DNA of 64,000 bases, taken from positions 24,392,699-24,456,698 of the forward strand of contig CM067070.1 in the NCBI GenBank assembly GCA_033980235.1, given 5' to 3'. Of this stretch, positions 58,501-62,539 are shown piece by piece. Made by a program: the position numbers and the translations under genes. Source of the DNA: Diadema setosum (Eukaryota; Echinodermata; Echinoidea; Diadematoida; Diadematidae). The notes under the pieces are model-generated. The model was given only the letters and a program-made list of their open reading frames with translations. It was not told the origin of the DNA and ran no database searches. Positions within the stretch are counted from its first letter, which is position 1. Each line of letters begins with the position of its first letter.

Positions 58501-61410
58501 TTTAGATGTCCATAGGAAAGTCCATTTGTGTTGAGATGTATGTCATTTTAAAGCTTAGAGTTTGTTCTTATTCGCTGCATTCAGACGGTCCCCTGCTTTG
58601 CAGGGAATGTCCCGTTTGCCAGGAATTTTCCCGGCAATCCCATCATGTGAACGCTCGATGGGACATTCTCTGCTCCCTCGGCAAGCTCGTGGAGTCCGGC
58701 AACAAAATTCTGGCAGGGGACTTGCCTTGATCTCTTATGCAGCTGTCTTCCTCATAAGTGCGCATGCTCGAAATGTGGTGGCGAATCAGGCATTTGTATC
58801 AATTTTAACAATCGTGTGCCTGACAGTACCACGTACGGTGACCTAACACACAGCTGAAACCACCAGCCTTTCGTCTGGGGATTTCAATGCATGTGTGGAC
58901 GGTCAACCGTAAAACTCTCCAAACTGCCCCCGTGAAATGCGGGATCATCGAAGGGTCAGAGCCTGTAACTGAGAATTCATGTCTGACAACTTTTTTGTGC
59001 TTTTGGAATGCAGGATCACATTGAAGGAATATAAATAAGCAAATTATGCCAGAGTTCAAAATGAATCTCCAGATTGCTTTGTAAAGAAGATGTCATTCAA
59101 CCTTGATCATGAAAAGCACAAATGCACCTGTGGAATATCTTTTGAACATTCAAAGAAAACTGACAGCTGTTTGAATGATCATAGCCAGTTGGAACTTCAG
59201 CTGTTGAACCTCCTTGGTTCATATCACCTTCCAGTTCATTATGTGACATATGTGGGAAATTTACTGCTTCCTTTCATCAGTGATTTCTTTTCAGTGTGCA
59301 CCAGTTATCATCAGCATGAATTCTTGAGGCATGTCAGTGACATGCTTAGTTTGGCAAATGATTTGTTGCTGCTGTCTATTTCTACCATGGGGGGGGGGGG
59401 GGGGGAGTTTCAGTATGTCCAACCAGGGCCCCGTTGCAAGAAAGTTGCAATCAATTGCAAATAATTGCTAATTTTGAAACAACCATTCTGATTGGCTCAG
59501 GGTCTGCCCTATTACGAAGACACGCATGCAACAATGATTTTGATTGGCCAGTGACAATCAGTTGCAAGTTGCGTTTAAACGCAAAGTTTCTAGCAACGGG
59601 GCCCTGAATTAGCTTTTGCCCTGACATACACATGTAGCAATGCACCTGGCTCATTGCATACACCAATGAACCATCTTTCCGTCTTATTTCTAATAGAATC
59701 CGATTCATTTATGGCCGTCATGCTGTTAAAGTTACAGTGTTATAAAGTCAAATCTGCTGCTGTGGTCCAAAAGTATAAAACAAAAACATAGAGAGGAGCA
59801 GGTGACAATAATGGTTTGAAAATCGAGGTTGTAATGAATTCTGCTTTTTTCTTCTGTTTTAATTCCGCAGAGTCCGCTGGACTGCCCCAGAACTTCTGGC
59901 AACCAACTCGGAGCCAACACTTGCCGGAGATATCTTCAGTTATGCAATCACGTTGTGGGAGATAATGTCGCACGGTGCAATACCTCTCGCGAGTCTGTCC
60001 TCGGAAACGGTTAGTGCTTTATTGTCCTGCCCTAGTGCCGTGCAGGAACAACTCTGTGCATTATCCTGGATAAAAATATAGGGGCAATACATGTACATAG
60101 GCCTTAACCTAACCAGGCCGGGCTTTTTGGCCTGTTCTGTGGCTGGGGGAGGGTTGATTCAACACCCCCGAGATCTCAGCCATCGATCGCGCAATTGCCC
60201 TGAAAATTGGAACATACATTACCTGTCGCGTAATCTACCAAACTGTAGAAGAAAAAATTGAATTTTACATTTCTTTATATTTTATATTAATTAATATGCG
60301 TGAAATCATAAATTTTGCTCTGATTCAGATGATTTTTGGTCTGACAAGCATGTTCAAAAGGTCGTGCAGCGTCGTAATGGTATGTCCGATTTTTTCGAAA
60401 ATGGTGTCATAAGATGTGCAAGACTTGAGAAAGTAAAAGTCAGCAAGCGGCGCGGTCAAAAAATTCGCGCAACAGAATGGTCACGAAAAATGTCGAGGGG
60501 GGTGATTCAACCCCCCCGGCCCTATTAGGGTTAAAGCACTAATGCTGGGTTTTTGTTTCATCTGCAAATGGTAAACTATGCCTCTGATGTAGGCCTACTG
60601 TAACAGTAACTATTAACATCCTATCAAATATCTAGGGCCACAGCCCTTGGTGAGCTCCAATTTCTTGTGTCCACTGAATTGTTTTCCGTTCCCAAGCCAA
60701 ATGAAAATCTTGATTGGATAGGCCTATCCTGAAATTGAGTAATGCTCAGGACCGAATTCATGAAGGTGGTACAGTTGAAACGATGGTTTAAACCGTGGAC
60801 AAAAACCATGGAGCACCAAGTGTCGCATGGAATATTTCGTTATGAAATCAGTCATTTTGTTGACAAAATGGCCATTTCGTTGAAATTATTATTACATCAA
60901 GGAAATGAAAAACGTTGTCATTTTGTTACAATATTCTCAATTTCGTCAAACGACAGAATTCGTAACGAAATATTCTGTGCAACACGTGGCGCTCCATGGT
61001 TTTTGTCCATGGTTTAAACCATGGTTTCAATTGTACCACCTTCATGAATTTGGGCCTCAGAGTTTAGTTGTAACATTGATGGAATGTACTGTATACCCCG
61101 TGTAATTACATTGATGGCAAACACACTTGACACCACCTTGCGCCCCGACCTTTTTTGCACAAATGAAGAAACCAGTGAGCATGTGCTGCTATATCCCACT
61201 GCAAACACAACAATTTATGATACACGCAACAATTGATTCTTTCTGTGTGCATACAGGTGAGAGACCATTACAGCCACGGCATACGCCTGGAGAAACCACC
61301 TGACTGCCCCGACAGTGTCTTTAGGATCATGGAGCAGTGTTGGTGCCATGAGGCGCGGAACAGGCCCCCCTGCCGCGGCGTGCTCCGAGACATCTACAGT
61401 AACCTCTATG
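23663..61410 (+). CDS. JAK: Janus kinase (JAK), partial gene: FERM end, SH2 and JH2 pseudokinase
   Basis: Eight exons join in frame: 23663-23820, 25246-25394, 44232-44363, 47561-47811, 52111-52329, 55203-55351, 59871-60009 and 61257-61410 (1351 nt, about 450 residues). Every junction has AG/GT borders and the phases agree (2, 1, 1, 0, 0, 2, 0). The order of parts is that of JAK family proteins: end of FERM lobe F3 (SLIDGYYRL), SH2 (GMYLIR), a PKGDKSLRLL linker, then a pseudokinase. JAKs bind cytokine receptor tails at the plasma membrane through FERM-SH2 and phosphorylate receptors and STATs through JH1; JH2 restrains JH1. I see no JH1 after 61410, so it should lie to the right of the window. 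FERM F1, F2 and most of F3 were not recognised upstream. The single-gene JAK assignment is firm; the paralogue (JAK1/2/3/TYK2) cannot be assigned and is probably not meaningful outside vertebrates. Confidence 0.93.
24009..24292. mobile_element. Palindromic element, ATGGTTTAAACCAT family (copy 1)
   Basis: AATTCACGAAGG...CCATGGTTTAAACCATGG at the left is mirrored by CCATGGTTTAAACCATG...GTGAATTC at the right; the core carries repeated TTACGAAAT and ATTTCGTAA. It lies in the intron between the FERM-end and SH2 exons. Copy 2 is at 60749-61057. Confidence 0.8.
25246..25394 (+). CDS. JAK: JAK exon: first half of SH2 domain
   Basis: This exon is 149 nt, enters in phase 2 after CACGAAG and leaves in phase 1 at GAGG/GTAAGA. 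It encodes LSKAKQKIEEAGRQEGMYLI followed by RQNPEDHNSYCLTVRI. Helix alpha-A and strand beta-B of an SH2 domain are evident: the Arg in MYLIRQ sits where the phosphotyrosine-binding Arg of the FLVR motif lies, as in the GMYVLR or GLYVLR of vertebrate JAKs. In JAKs this domain packs on FERM to hold the receptor box2 segment; phosphotyrosine binding may be secondary. The acceptor lacks a long polypyrimidine run directly at the AG, but T-rich sequence lies 5-45 bases upstream. The next intron, 18.8 kb, is the largest in the gene. Confidence 0.93.
25395..26307. other. start of the 18.8-kb SH2 intron, no feature seen
   Basis: No repeat or exon recognised in this part of the intron. Confidence 0.45.
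26312..26415. mobile_element. Mini-element family C (copy 3) with poly-C expansion
   Basis: TTAA at 26308-26311 and 26416-26419. It is 104 bp rather than 85 because a C run at about 26328-26348 has expanded inside it. Confidence 0.85.
26637..27196. mobile_element. Palindromic TTAA element, family B (copy 1), 560 bp
   Basis: AGGACAAGTTCACCTTCA at the left, its complement at the right, TTAA at 26633-26636 and 27197-27200. The inner arms carry CACCGCTGGATGAGAAGACT and GTCTCCTCATCCAGC. No coding sequence. Confidence 0.87.
27296..27853. mobile_element. Palindromic TTAA element, family B (copy 2), 558 bp
   Basis: AGGGAAGGTAAATCC at the left and its complement at the right, TTAA at 27292-27295 and 27854-27857. 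Inner arms share the TGGATGAGGAGACTAC block with copy 1. The two copies are under 100 bp apart. Confidence 0.87.
28154..28178 (+). repeat. CA run and poly-A
   Basis: About eight CA units followed by ten As. Confidence 0.9.
28610..28858. mobile_element. Possible MITE with AAACGC-rich arms
   Basis: Repeated AAACGC and GCGTTT motifs in opposing orientation, with ACGTGATTAGT...ACTAATCACGT mirrored and a right end GAAGCATGAACACGGCC. The left end is not clear. Confidence 0.5.
28859..29530. other. non-coding stretch
   Basis: No feature seen except T (29258-29274) and A (29329-29341) runs. Confidence 0.45.
29535..29855. mobile_element. Palindromic TTAA element, family A (copy 7)
   Basis: A 321-bp foldback with TTAA at 29531-29534 and 29856-29859. 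The right TTAA has been reused as target by the mini-element at 29860-29944. Confidence 0.85.
29860..29944. mobile_element. 85-bp mini-element family C (copy 4)
   Basis: Exactly 85 bp between TTAA at 29856-29859 and 29945-29948, in opposite orientation to copy 6 (GCATTTCCCAT core). Confidence 0.88.
30260..30640 (+). mobile_element. 3' end of a second non-LTR retroelement (decayed)
   Basis: NRYRNTSSVTKMLQELDWTI at 30279 on, then after a frameshift DRLLMMYKIHNNL, then RATQPHSYQIPYSRTESHRH and LFFPRTVRSWNSL, match the C-terminal region of Jockey/CR1-group reverse transcriptase ORFs. At least two frame breaks. The open frame 30452-30655 is the intact last part. Followed directly by an ATT tract, the expected 3' tail. 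Confidence 0.82.
30641..30903 (+). repeat. ATT microsatellite, about 260 bp
   Basis: Some 85 ATT/ATC units with few interruptions. It follows the LINE relic and probably grew from its tail. All open frames across it (poly-Ile, poly-Asn, poly-Leu) are spurious. The sequence at 30904-31080 may be another element's 3' end in opposite orientation; I am unsure. Confidence 0.95.
31081..31790. other. non-coding stretch
   Basis: Several short overlapping open frames on both strands, none recognisable. Confidence 0.45.
31800..32175 (+). repeat. Tandem duplication, about 130-150-bp unit
   Basis: The block TGCCCTGTAAATAGGTTTGG to GCTGTAAAAGAGACTAG at about 31903-32022 is repeated at about 32031-32174, the second copy having small insertions. 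It follows an inverted pair GTGCCCGGCACCGGGGCAC. Confidence 0.75.
32223..32403. mobile_element. 180-bp inverted repeat, GGGGCACAGTTAAAATTAT arms
   Basis: ACAAATAATGACTGC...GGGGCACAGTTAAAATTAT...GGTGATGTGAAAACC on the left is mirrored to 32403. Arms of about 80 bp with few mismatches, and a loop near 32310-32325. It may be the right part of a larger composite starting near 31800. Confidence 0.75.
32405..34435. other. non-coding stretch with a denser block at about 32800-33060
   Basis: No exon recognised. The block around 32800-33060 is free of visible repeats, richer in GC, and includes the octamer ATTTGCAT; a candidate cis-regulatory stretch on appearance only. The hydrophobic minus-strand open frame at 33993-34295 comes from A/T-rich sequence. 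Confidence 0.35.
34436..35877. other. non-coding stretch with simple repeats
   Basis: TTTG units at 34717-34743 and ATTT units at 35018-35080. Otherwise no feature. A GGGGCAAGCA-type sequence near 35620 repeats twice within 40 bp. Confidence 0.45.
35878..36326. mobile_element. Palindromic MITE, GGTCAGACTGGC family (copy 2)
   Basis: GTGGTCACACTGGCAAATGATC at the left and the inverted TTTTGCCAATGTGGCCA at the right; GATCGAGAAGTTTAAGATC and GATCTTAAAACTTCAC arms match copy 1 at 14817-15179. Confidence 0.7.
36327..37115. other. non-coding stretch
   Basis: No feature seen. Confidence 0.45.
37120..37205. mobile_element. Mini-element family C (copy 5)
   Basis: 86 bp between TTAA (37116-37119) and TTGA (37206-37209); GTATACTCGG and GGGAAATGCATG core kept. 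Confidence 0.8.
37241..37627. mobile_element. Palindromic element, family A (copy 8), with TTGA duplication
   Basis: A 387-bp foldback with TTGA, not TTAA, at both ends (37237-37240, 37628-37631). The identical non-canonical tetramer on both sides supports a 4-bp target duplication. Confidence 0.87.
37632..38958. other. non-coding stretch with a denser block at about 38090-38620
   Basis: No exon recognised. The block at about 38090-38620 has mixed composition and no visible repeats, and could be a conserved intronic element. Its short open frames have no family match. Confidence 0.35.
38959..42404. mobile_element. 3.4-kb element with short inverted ends and seven GTAATTCCGTTAC motifs
   Basis: GGGCAATTCCG at 38967-38977 and CGGAATTGCCC at 42383-42393 are exact complements inside a longer imperfect match (CACAAGTGGGCAATTCCG against CACACTTGGGCAATTCCG). 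The interior has GTAATTCCGTTAC at 39326, 41628, 41970, 41990, 42188 and 42368, and the complement at 39480. No target duplication is evident. The longest frame (40139-40453, minus strand, 104 residues, Lys-rich) has no recognised domain. I treat it as one element by inference; it may be a composite. Confidence 0.55.
40139..40453 (-). CDS. Lys-rich open frame of unknown status inside the 3.4-kb element
   Basis: 104 residues, basic, with a soluble-looking second half (MKIKIHVSVEERSKKQMKEG, then ENRTCSIKGQTIDLVI). No domain recognised, no clear splice partners. It is the most protein-like frame in the element, but chance or a decayed exon are as likely. Confidence 0.2.
   Translation of the reverse strand: MFITNGVFVFFPFKKKGLKNKFQRVADALYQMGMKIKIHVSVEERSKKQMKEGNSHILTIKDKVLEDENRTCSIKGQTIDLVIKKPLAYRKIKMHIQWASRVKL
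42405..42854. other. non-coding stretch
   Basis: TTTTTG run at 42527-42550; nothing else. Confidence 0.45.
42855..43037. mobile_element. 183-bp palindromic MITE ending in G/C runs
   Basis: GGGGGTAAGTTTATAAAG and CTTTATGAAACTCCCCC frame arms containing AAAGTTATGAACGACTTA and its complement. Loop near 42930-42960. Confidence 0.75.
43510..43747 (+). repeat. Direct repeat, 29-bp exact core, 195-bp spacing
   Basis: GACATTAACATGAATGCAAT plus ATGATGAGTTT occurs at 43524 and 43719, both preceded by a CAGCAGTTA-like sequence. Cause unknown. Confidence 0.85.
44232..44363 (+). CDS. JAK: JAK exon: second half of SH2 domain
   Basis: This exon is 132 nt, phase 1 in and phase 1 out (AAGG/GTGAGT), preceded by a long T/C tract ending CCTCCAG. 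It encodes DHVGMDQQPKFKSLRSFVEY and ends WCLEGQLKKAVPIEPKG. FKSLRSFVEYYR corresponds to the late SH2 helix (FxSLxDLLxxY in vertebrate JAKs), and the exit EPKG-DKSLRLL across the next junction matches the PKPKDKSNLL segment that ends the SH2 domain in JAK2. Phase agreement with the exon 18.8 kb upstream suggests no missing exon, although a small phase 1-1 exon in that intron cannot be ruled out. Confidence 0.92.
44386..44645 (+). repeat. Imperfect duplication after the SH2 exon
   Basis: CACAATCTCTAGAGGTTGTG...GGGACTCTAAATGGTC at about 44428-44482 recurs at about 44580-44635 (CACAACCTCCAGAGGTTGTA...GGGACTCTAAATGGTC), each with a short inverted pair at its start. GAGTCTGG(CA)TGA repeats lie between. 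Confidence 0.7.
44794..44958. mobile_element. Palindromic MITE, CCAGGGCCCCGTT family (copy 1)
   Basis: CCAGGTCCCTGTTTCATAAA and TACGAAATGGGGCCCTGG are inverted ends; TGGAATGGCA and TGCCATTCCA inside. Confidence 0.78.
45028..45128 (+). repeat. 11-bp minisatellite (GTCCTCCAGAG)
   Basis: About nine tandem units with C/T variants. Inside the intron after the SH2 exon. Confidence 0.92.
45882..47165 (+). mobile_element. Helentron/DINE-like tandem-repeat element, GTCTCGCCCA family (copy 1)
   Basis: Plan: a degraded GTCTCGCCCA end with local hairpin, a GTCC tetranucleotide tract (45927-45988), then six units of exactly 157 bp (unit landmark at 46141, 46298, 46455, 46701, 46858, 47015; the larger third gap is the insert at 46478-46562), then TGGGCGAGAC. 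Units carry AGGTCAAAGGTCA. This layout matches non-autonomous Helentron-type elements (DINE-1, pearl). No coding sequence. Confidence 0.7.
46478..46562. mobile_element. 85-bp TTAA mini-element family C (copy 6), inserted in a 157-bp repeat unit
   Basis: CCCGTTGAGGACGAGTCCCG to CCGTCCTCAACGG(G), TTAA at 46474-46477 and 46563-46566. Neighbouring units have the empty site CAATGTTAAGTTTTTATGG. The unit spacing is 246 = 157 + 85 + 4, which proves element length and target duplication. Confidence 0.96.
47233..47497. mobile_element. MITE with CTGGGGTGACAAGACC ends (copy 2)
   Basis: 265 bp, flanked by ATAT (47229-47232, 47498-47501). Ends ATTGCTGGGGTGACAAGACC and GGTCTTGTCACCCAAGCGAC. It ends 63 bp before the JH2-start exon. 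Confidence 0.85.
47561..47811 (+). CDS. JAK: JAK exon: SH2-JH2 linker and JH2 N-lobe start
   Basis: This exon is 251 nt, phase 1 in after GTCACAG and phase 0 out at GAG/GTCAGT. It encodes the linker followed by the pseudokinase N-lobe: glycine loop LGDGDFTRVY (GxGxF pattern, compare LGQGTFTKIF in JAK2 JH2) and beta-3 VAVKRP with the ATP-site Lys retained. The exon is strikingly GC-rich against its AT-rich introns. Loop and Lys retention is typical of JAK JH2 domains, which can bind ATP though they are weak or dead enzymes. It ends at RIIQE, inside helix alpha-C. Confidence 0.94.
47812..49305. other. intron, no feature seen
   Basis: AT-rich sequence with short open frames and no recognised repeat. 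Confidence 0.5.
49306..49389 (+). repeat. TCTATC/TCCA repeat, left part
   Basis: Pyrimidine-rich TCTA, TCCA and TCTC units, the left remnant of the array that continues at 50863 beyond the inserted element. Confidence 0.85.
49390..50862 (+). mobile_element. Helentron/DINE-like element, ATGCCTCCGCC family, inserted in the TCTATC array
   Basis: TATGCCTCCG with CGGAGGCATA forms a 5' hairpin, followed by a GTCC/TTCC tract (49437-49508), tandem units of about 152-159 bp (landmark TTTCCACCATATC at 49672, 49831, 49983), GGCGGAGGCATA, a perfect hairpin GTCGCCAAAGCGAC (50841-50854) and the end ATTTCTAG. Hairpin plus CTAG before a T is Helitron-like. AGGTCA direct repeats are dense. Confidence 0.72.
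50863..52080 (+). repeat. TCTATC-type minisatellite, 1.2 kb, abutting an exon
   Basis: Units such as TCTATCTCTGTCTACCTA in higher-order arrangement of about 50-60 bp. One strand is almost purely pyrimidine at purine-poor spacing, so frames stay open for up to 358 codons; none is a gene. It ends 30 bp before the JAK exon at 52111. Confidence 0.95.
52111..52329 (+). CDS. JAK: JAK exon: JH2 helix alpha-C to hinge and helix alpha-E
   Basis: This exon is 219 nt (73 codons), phase 0 on both sides, between TCCATCCAG and CTG/GTAATT. It encodes helix alpha-C continuation (SVDRMSSWVHSHIIKFEGIG), strand beta-5 and hinge (YMMVMEYASQGPLDKYLRAL) and helix alpha-E (QLIRALEYL). By hand alignment the segment around JAK2 Val617 (GVCVCG) reads GIGAG here, with a shorter beta4-beta5 loop, so the Val617 position appears to be Ala; this alignment is my inference. 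A 1.2-kb TCTATC repeat lies immediately upstream and merges into the polypyrimidine tract of the acceptor. Confidence 0.94.
52365..52560 (+). repeat. AAT/GAT/AAC microsatellite
   Basis: Mixed trinucleotide tract starting 35 bp after the exon donor at 52330. Confidence 0.93.
52665..53219. mobile_element. 555-bp palindromic TTAA element (AGGTAGGGAATCCC ends)
   Basis: AGGTAGGGAATCCC and GGTATCCCCTACCT ends, TTAA at 52661-52664 and 53220-53223. Inner inverted symmetry is weaker than in families A and B. Confidence 0.75.
53686..53775. mobile_element. Mini-element family C (copy 7)
   Basis: 90 bp between TTAA at 53682-53685 and 53776-53779; core GGGAAATACCCG, ends CCTGTTGATGACG and CGTCAACGTG. 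Confidence 0.87.
53801..55100 (+). mobile_element. Helentron/DINE-like tandem-repeat element, GTCTCGCCCA family (copy 2)
   Basis: GTCTCGCCCACC with GGCGAGAC forms the 5' hairpin; GTCC tract at 53848-53892; two sub-arrays of about 157 bp (landmarks TTAAAGTTTAC at 53901, 54091, 54248, 54412 and AAACTTTTAG at 54553, 54710, 54867); TGGGCGAGAC at the 3' end (55065-55074). It ends about 100 bp before the exon at 55203. Confidence 0.72.
55203..55351 (+). CDS. JAK: JAK exon: JH2 catalytic and activation loops (HGN, DPM)
   Basis: This exon is 149 nt, phase 0 in after CACATTATAG and phase 2 out at CG/GTAAGT. It encodes RIVHGNVSAHNTLVV and IKLGDPMFSI. In an active kinase these would be HRD and DFG. HGN is the usual JAK JH2 version (JAK2 has LIHGNVCAKN), so loss of the catalytic Asp is shared with the family. 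DPM in place of the JAK2 DPG is a further departure: the Asp that binds metal is kept and the Gly is lost. The degenerate motifs show that this is the pseudokinase, not JH1. Confidence 0.95.
55705..55770 (+). repeat. CA-rich microsatellite
   Basis: ACACAC runs mixed with ACTC units. Confidence 0.9.
56210..57232. mobile_element. 1023-bp near-perfect foldback with TTAA flanks
   Basis: AGATAATAAAAAGTTTTGG to the mirror CAAAACTTTTTATTATCT, TTAA at 56206-56209 and 57233-57236. Arms of about 480 bp meet near 56690 and can be followed almost continuously (for example ATTCAGTCATCAATTCGAAC and its complement). The right arm carries an extra hairpin at 57043-57097. No coding sequence. Confidence 0.9.
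57043..57097. repeat. Nested hairpin in the right arm
   Basis: TGGTTTCGTAC and GTACGAAACCA are perfect complements; inside lies CGACGCTGGACAGCGTCG, a second perfect stem. It is absent from the left arm, so it is a later insertion or a left-arm deletion. Confidence 0.8.
57561..57885. mobile_element. Pogo/Tigger-like MITE with TA target duplication
   Basis: CAGTTCTACCTCGATTATCC at the left and GGATAATCGAGGTCGAACTG at the right, TA on both sides (57559-57560, 57886-57887). CAGT...CCTCGATTATCCG is the usual start of pogo-type elements. 325 bp, no transposase. Confidence 0.85.
57888..59422. other. intron, little recognised
   Basis: A possible MITE at about 58580-58740 (GTCCCCTGC...GCAGGGGAC). 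The open frame at 59090-59464 has no recognised domain. Confidence 0.4.
59423..59606. mobile_element. Palindromic MITE, CCAGGGCCCCGTT family (copy 2)
   Basis: CCAGGGCCCCGTTGCAAGAAA and TTTCTAGCAACGGGGCCCTG ends, TTGCAATCAATTGCAA-type arms. Preceded by a G run (59390-59406). Confidence 0.8.
59871..60009 (+). CDS. JAK: JAK exon: JH2 APE motif and helix alpha-F
   Basis: This exon is 139 nt, phase 2 in after TTCCGCAG and phase 0 out at ACG/GTTAGT. It encodes RWTAPELLATNSEPTLAGDI and FSYAITLWEIMSHGAIPLAS. The APE motif is intact here (vertebrate JAK2 JH2 has a divergent PPE). GDIFSYAITLWEI matches the DxWSFGxTLWEI helix alpha-F block of tyrosine-kinase-like folds. The upstream intron (4519 bp) contains the 1.0-kb foldback at 56210-57232. 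Confidence 0.95.
60108..60530. mobile_element. 423-bp TTAA element, CCTAATAGGGCCGGG ends
   Basis: CCTAACCAGGCCGGG at the left and CCGGCCCTATTAGGG at the right, TTAA at 60104-60107 and 60531-60534; GGGTTGATTCAACACCCC mirrored by GGGGTGATTCAACCCCCC. Starts 98 bp after an exon. Confidence 0.82.
60749..61057. mobile_element. Palindromic element, ATGGTTTAAACCAT family (copy 2)
   Basis: AATTCATGAAGGTGGTACA and TGTACCACCTTCATGAATT are perfect complements; ATGGTTTAAACC in both arms. Ends 200 bp before the last recognised exon. Confidence 0.83.
61257..61410 (+). CDS. JAK: JAK exon: end of JH2 pseudokinase
   Basis: This exon is 154 nt, phase 0 in after GTGCATACAG and phase 1 out at TATG/GTGAGA. It encodes GIRLEKPPDCPDSVFRIMEQ and CWCHEARNRPPCRGVLRDIY, the last C-lobe helices; CW followed by RxRP is the conserved kinase subdomain XI pattern. 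The frame stays open to 61556 only because it reads into an intronic foldback, so I end the exon at the good donor at 61411. No JH1 exon was recognised in the remaining 2.6 kb. Confidence 0.92.
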
Positions 61411-61442
61411 GTGAGAGTCTGACCGGGAGTATGTCGAGGGCT

Positions 61443-61646
61443 CATTATGTAGATGATGACTGGCGGGGGAGGGAACATACCGAACGTTCACCCGAAGGGT
61501 TTGAAATGCTATTGAGGGAGGTTATTAGTCCCGAGATGAAGTCAAGGGACTTATAGCCTCCCGAAATAGCATTTCAAACCCTGAGGGTGTCCGACGTTTG
61601 GTACATGTTCCCGACAACAAAAGTCATCATCTGTTATATTATATGG
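61443..61646. mobile_element. Foldback just after the last JAK exon
   Basis: GATGATGACT...GGGTTTGAAATGCTATT is mirrored by AATAGCATTTCAAACCC...AGTCATCATC. It lies 33 bp past the splice donor and artificially extends the open frame. Confidence 0.78.
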
Positions 61647-62535
61647 GTTAGTCAAATACCAAGCCATGTTCGCAACGTCAACCACCAGCACAACGCACTC
61701 AATCGCTCGCGCAGAGCCAAATTCACTGTGCGCGGTTCCTTCAAATCACACTTTCGTACGCATTACAATAATCGGTCATCTGCTTTTTCGCATTGTATGG
61801 AATAGGCAAATTTATACTGTCGATTGTGTGAAAAATATGATCGTTCAATCGTTTGGTATCGTTTGTCATTTTGTTACGTGAAAATGTTTTCCCATGGGAG
61901 AACATTACATAAATGTTCTGCCCATGGGCGAACATAACCAATGTGCCTCCATCACGTGACTGTGTTTAGCCAATCACTAACCGGTATTTGACTAACTTAT
62001 TTAATTTACCATTTTGTGACGTAGAAATGTCTGTTCACATCACACAACAGGATACCAGCCCCTAAATTGAAACATATTTCGACAATATGTCATCCACATA
62101 AGTTTACAAACTGCACCTAAAATATGGCAACAGTTTTCGATAATGATCTCAAGAACATACCCAAAAAAAATGTCTCTCCAAAACACACGCATGAAAAAGA
62201 AGCTAATTCTTTTTAAAAAATAAAAAAATACACTGTATCCACTAACAGTATTTCTTACCCCTACTCTTCATTTTGCCTCTGTCTTTCTTCACATGGAGCA
62301 CACAAGTATCTCCCAAATTGATATGTGGAATTTCCCTATATTTTGTTGTGTTAATGTTGCCAGTTTTACCACTTTAAAGCTGAGAATCCTTTTTTTTTTT
62401 TTCAAAAAAATCTTGCCCATCCCTATAACAAATTAGCAAAAATATTTCACAGAGAAAATTAGTTTTGTGTGATGCAAGGTCATGTTGAAGCATATCAAAA
62501 TACAACTGTAGAGGTCAACTGTTACATTTTTGCTG
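61647..62535. other. intron, no feature seen
   Basis: No JH1 exon recognised. A and T runs at 62161-62230 and 62390-62410. Confidence 0.45.
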
Positions 62536-62539
62536 TATT

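Noticed and set aside
61411..61556. Extension of the last JAK exon to the stop at 61554-61556
   Set aside because: A good donor lies at 61411, the JH2 fold is complete there, and the extra codons come from a foldback element.
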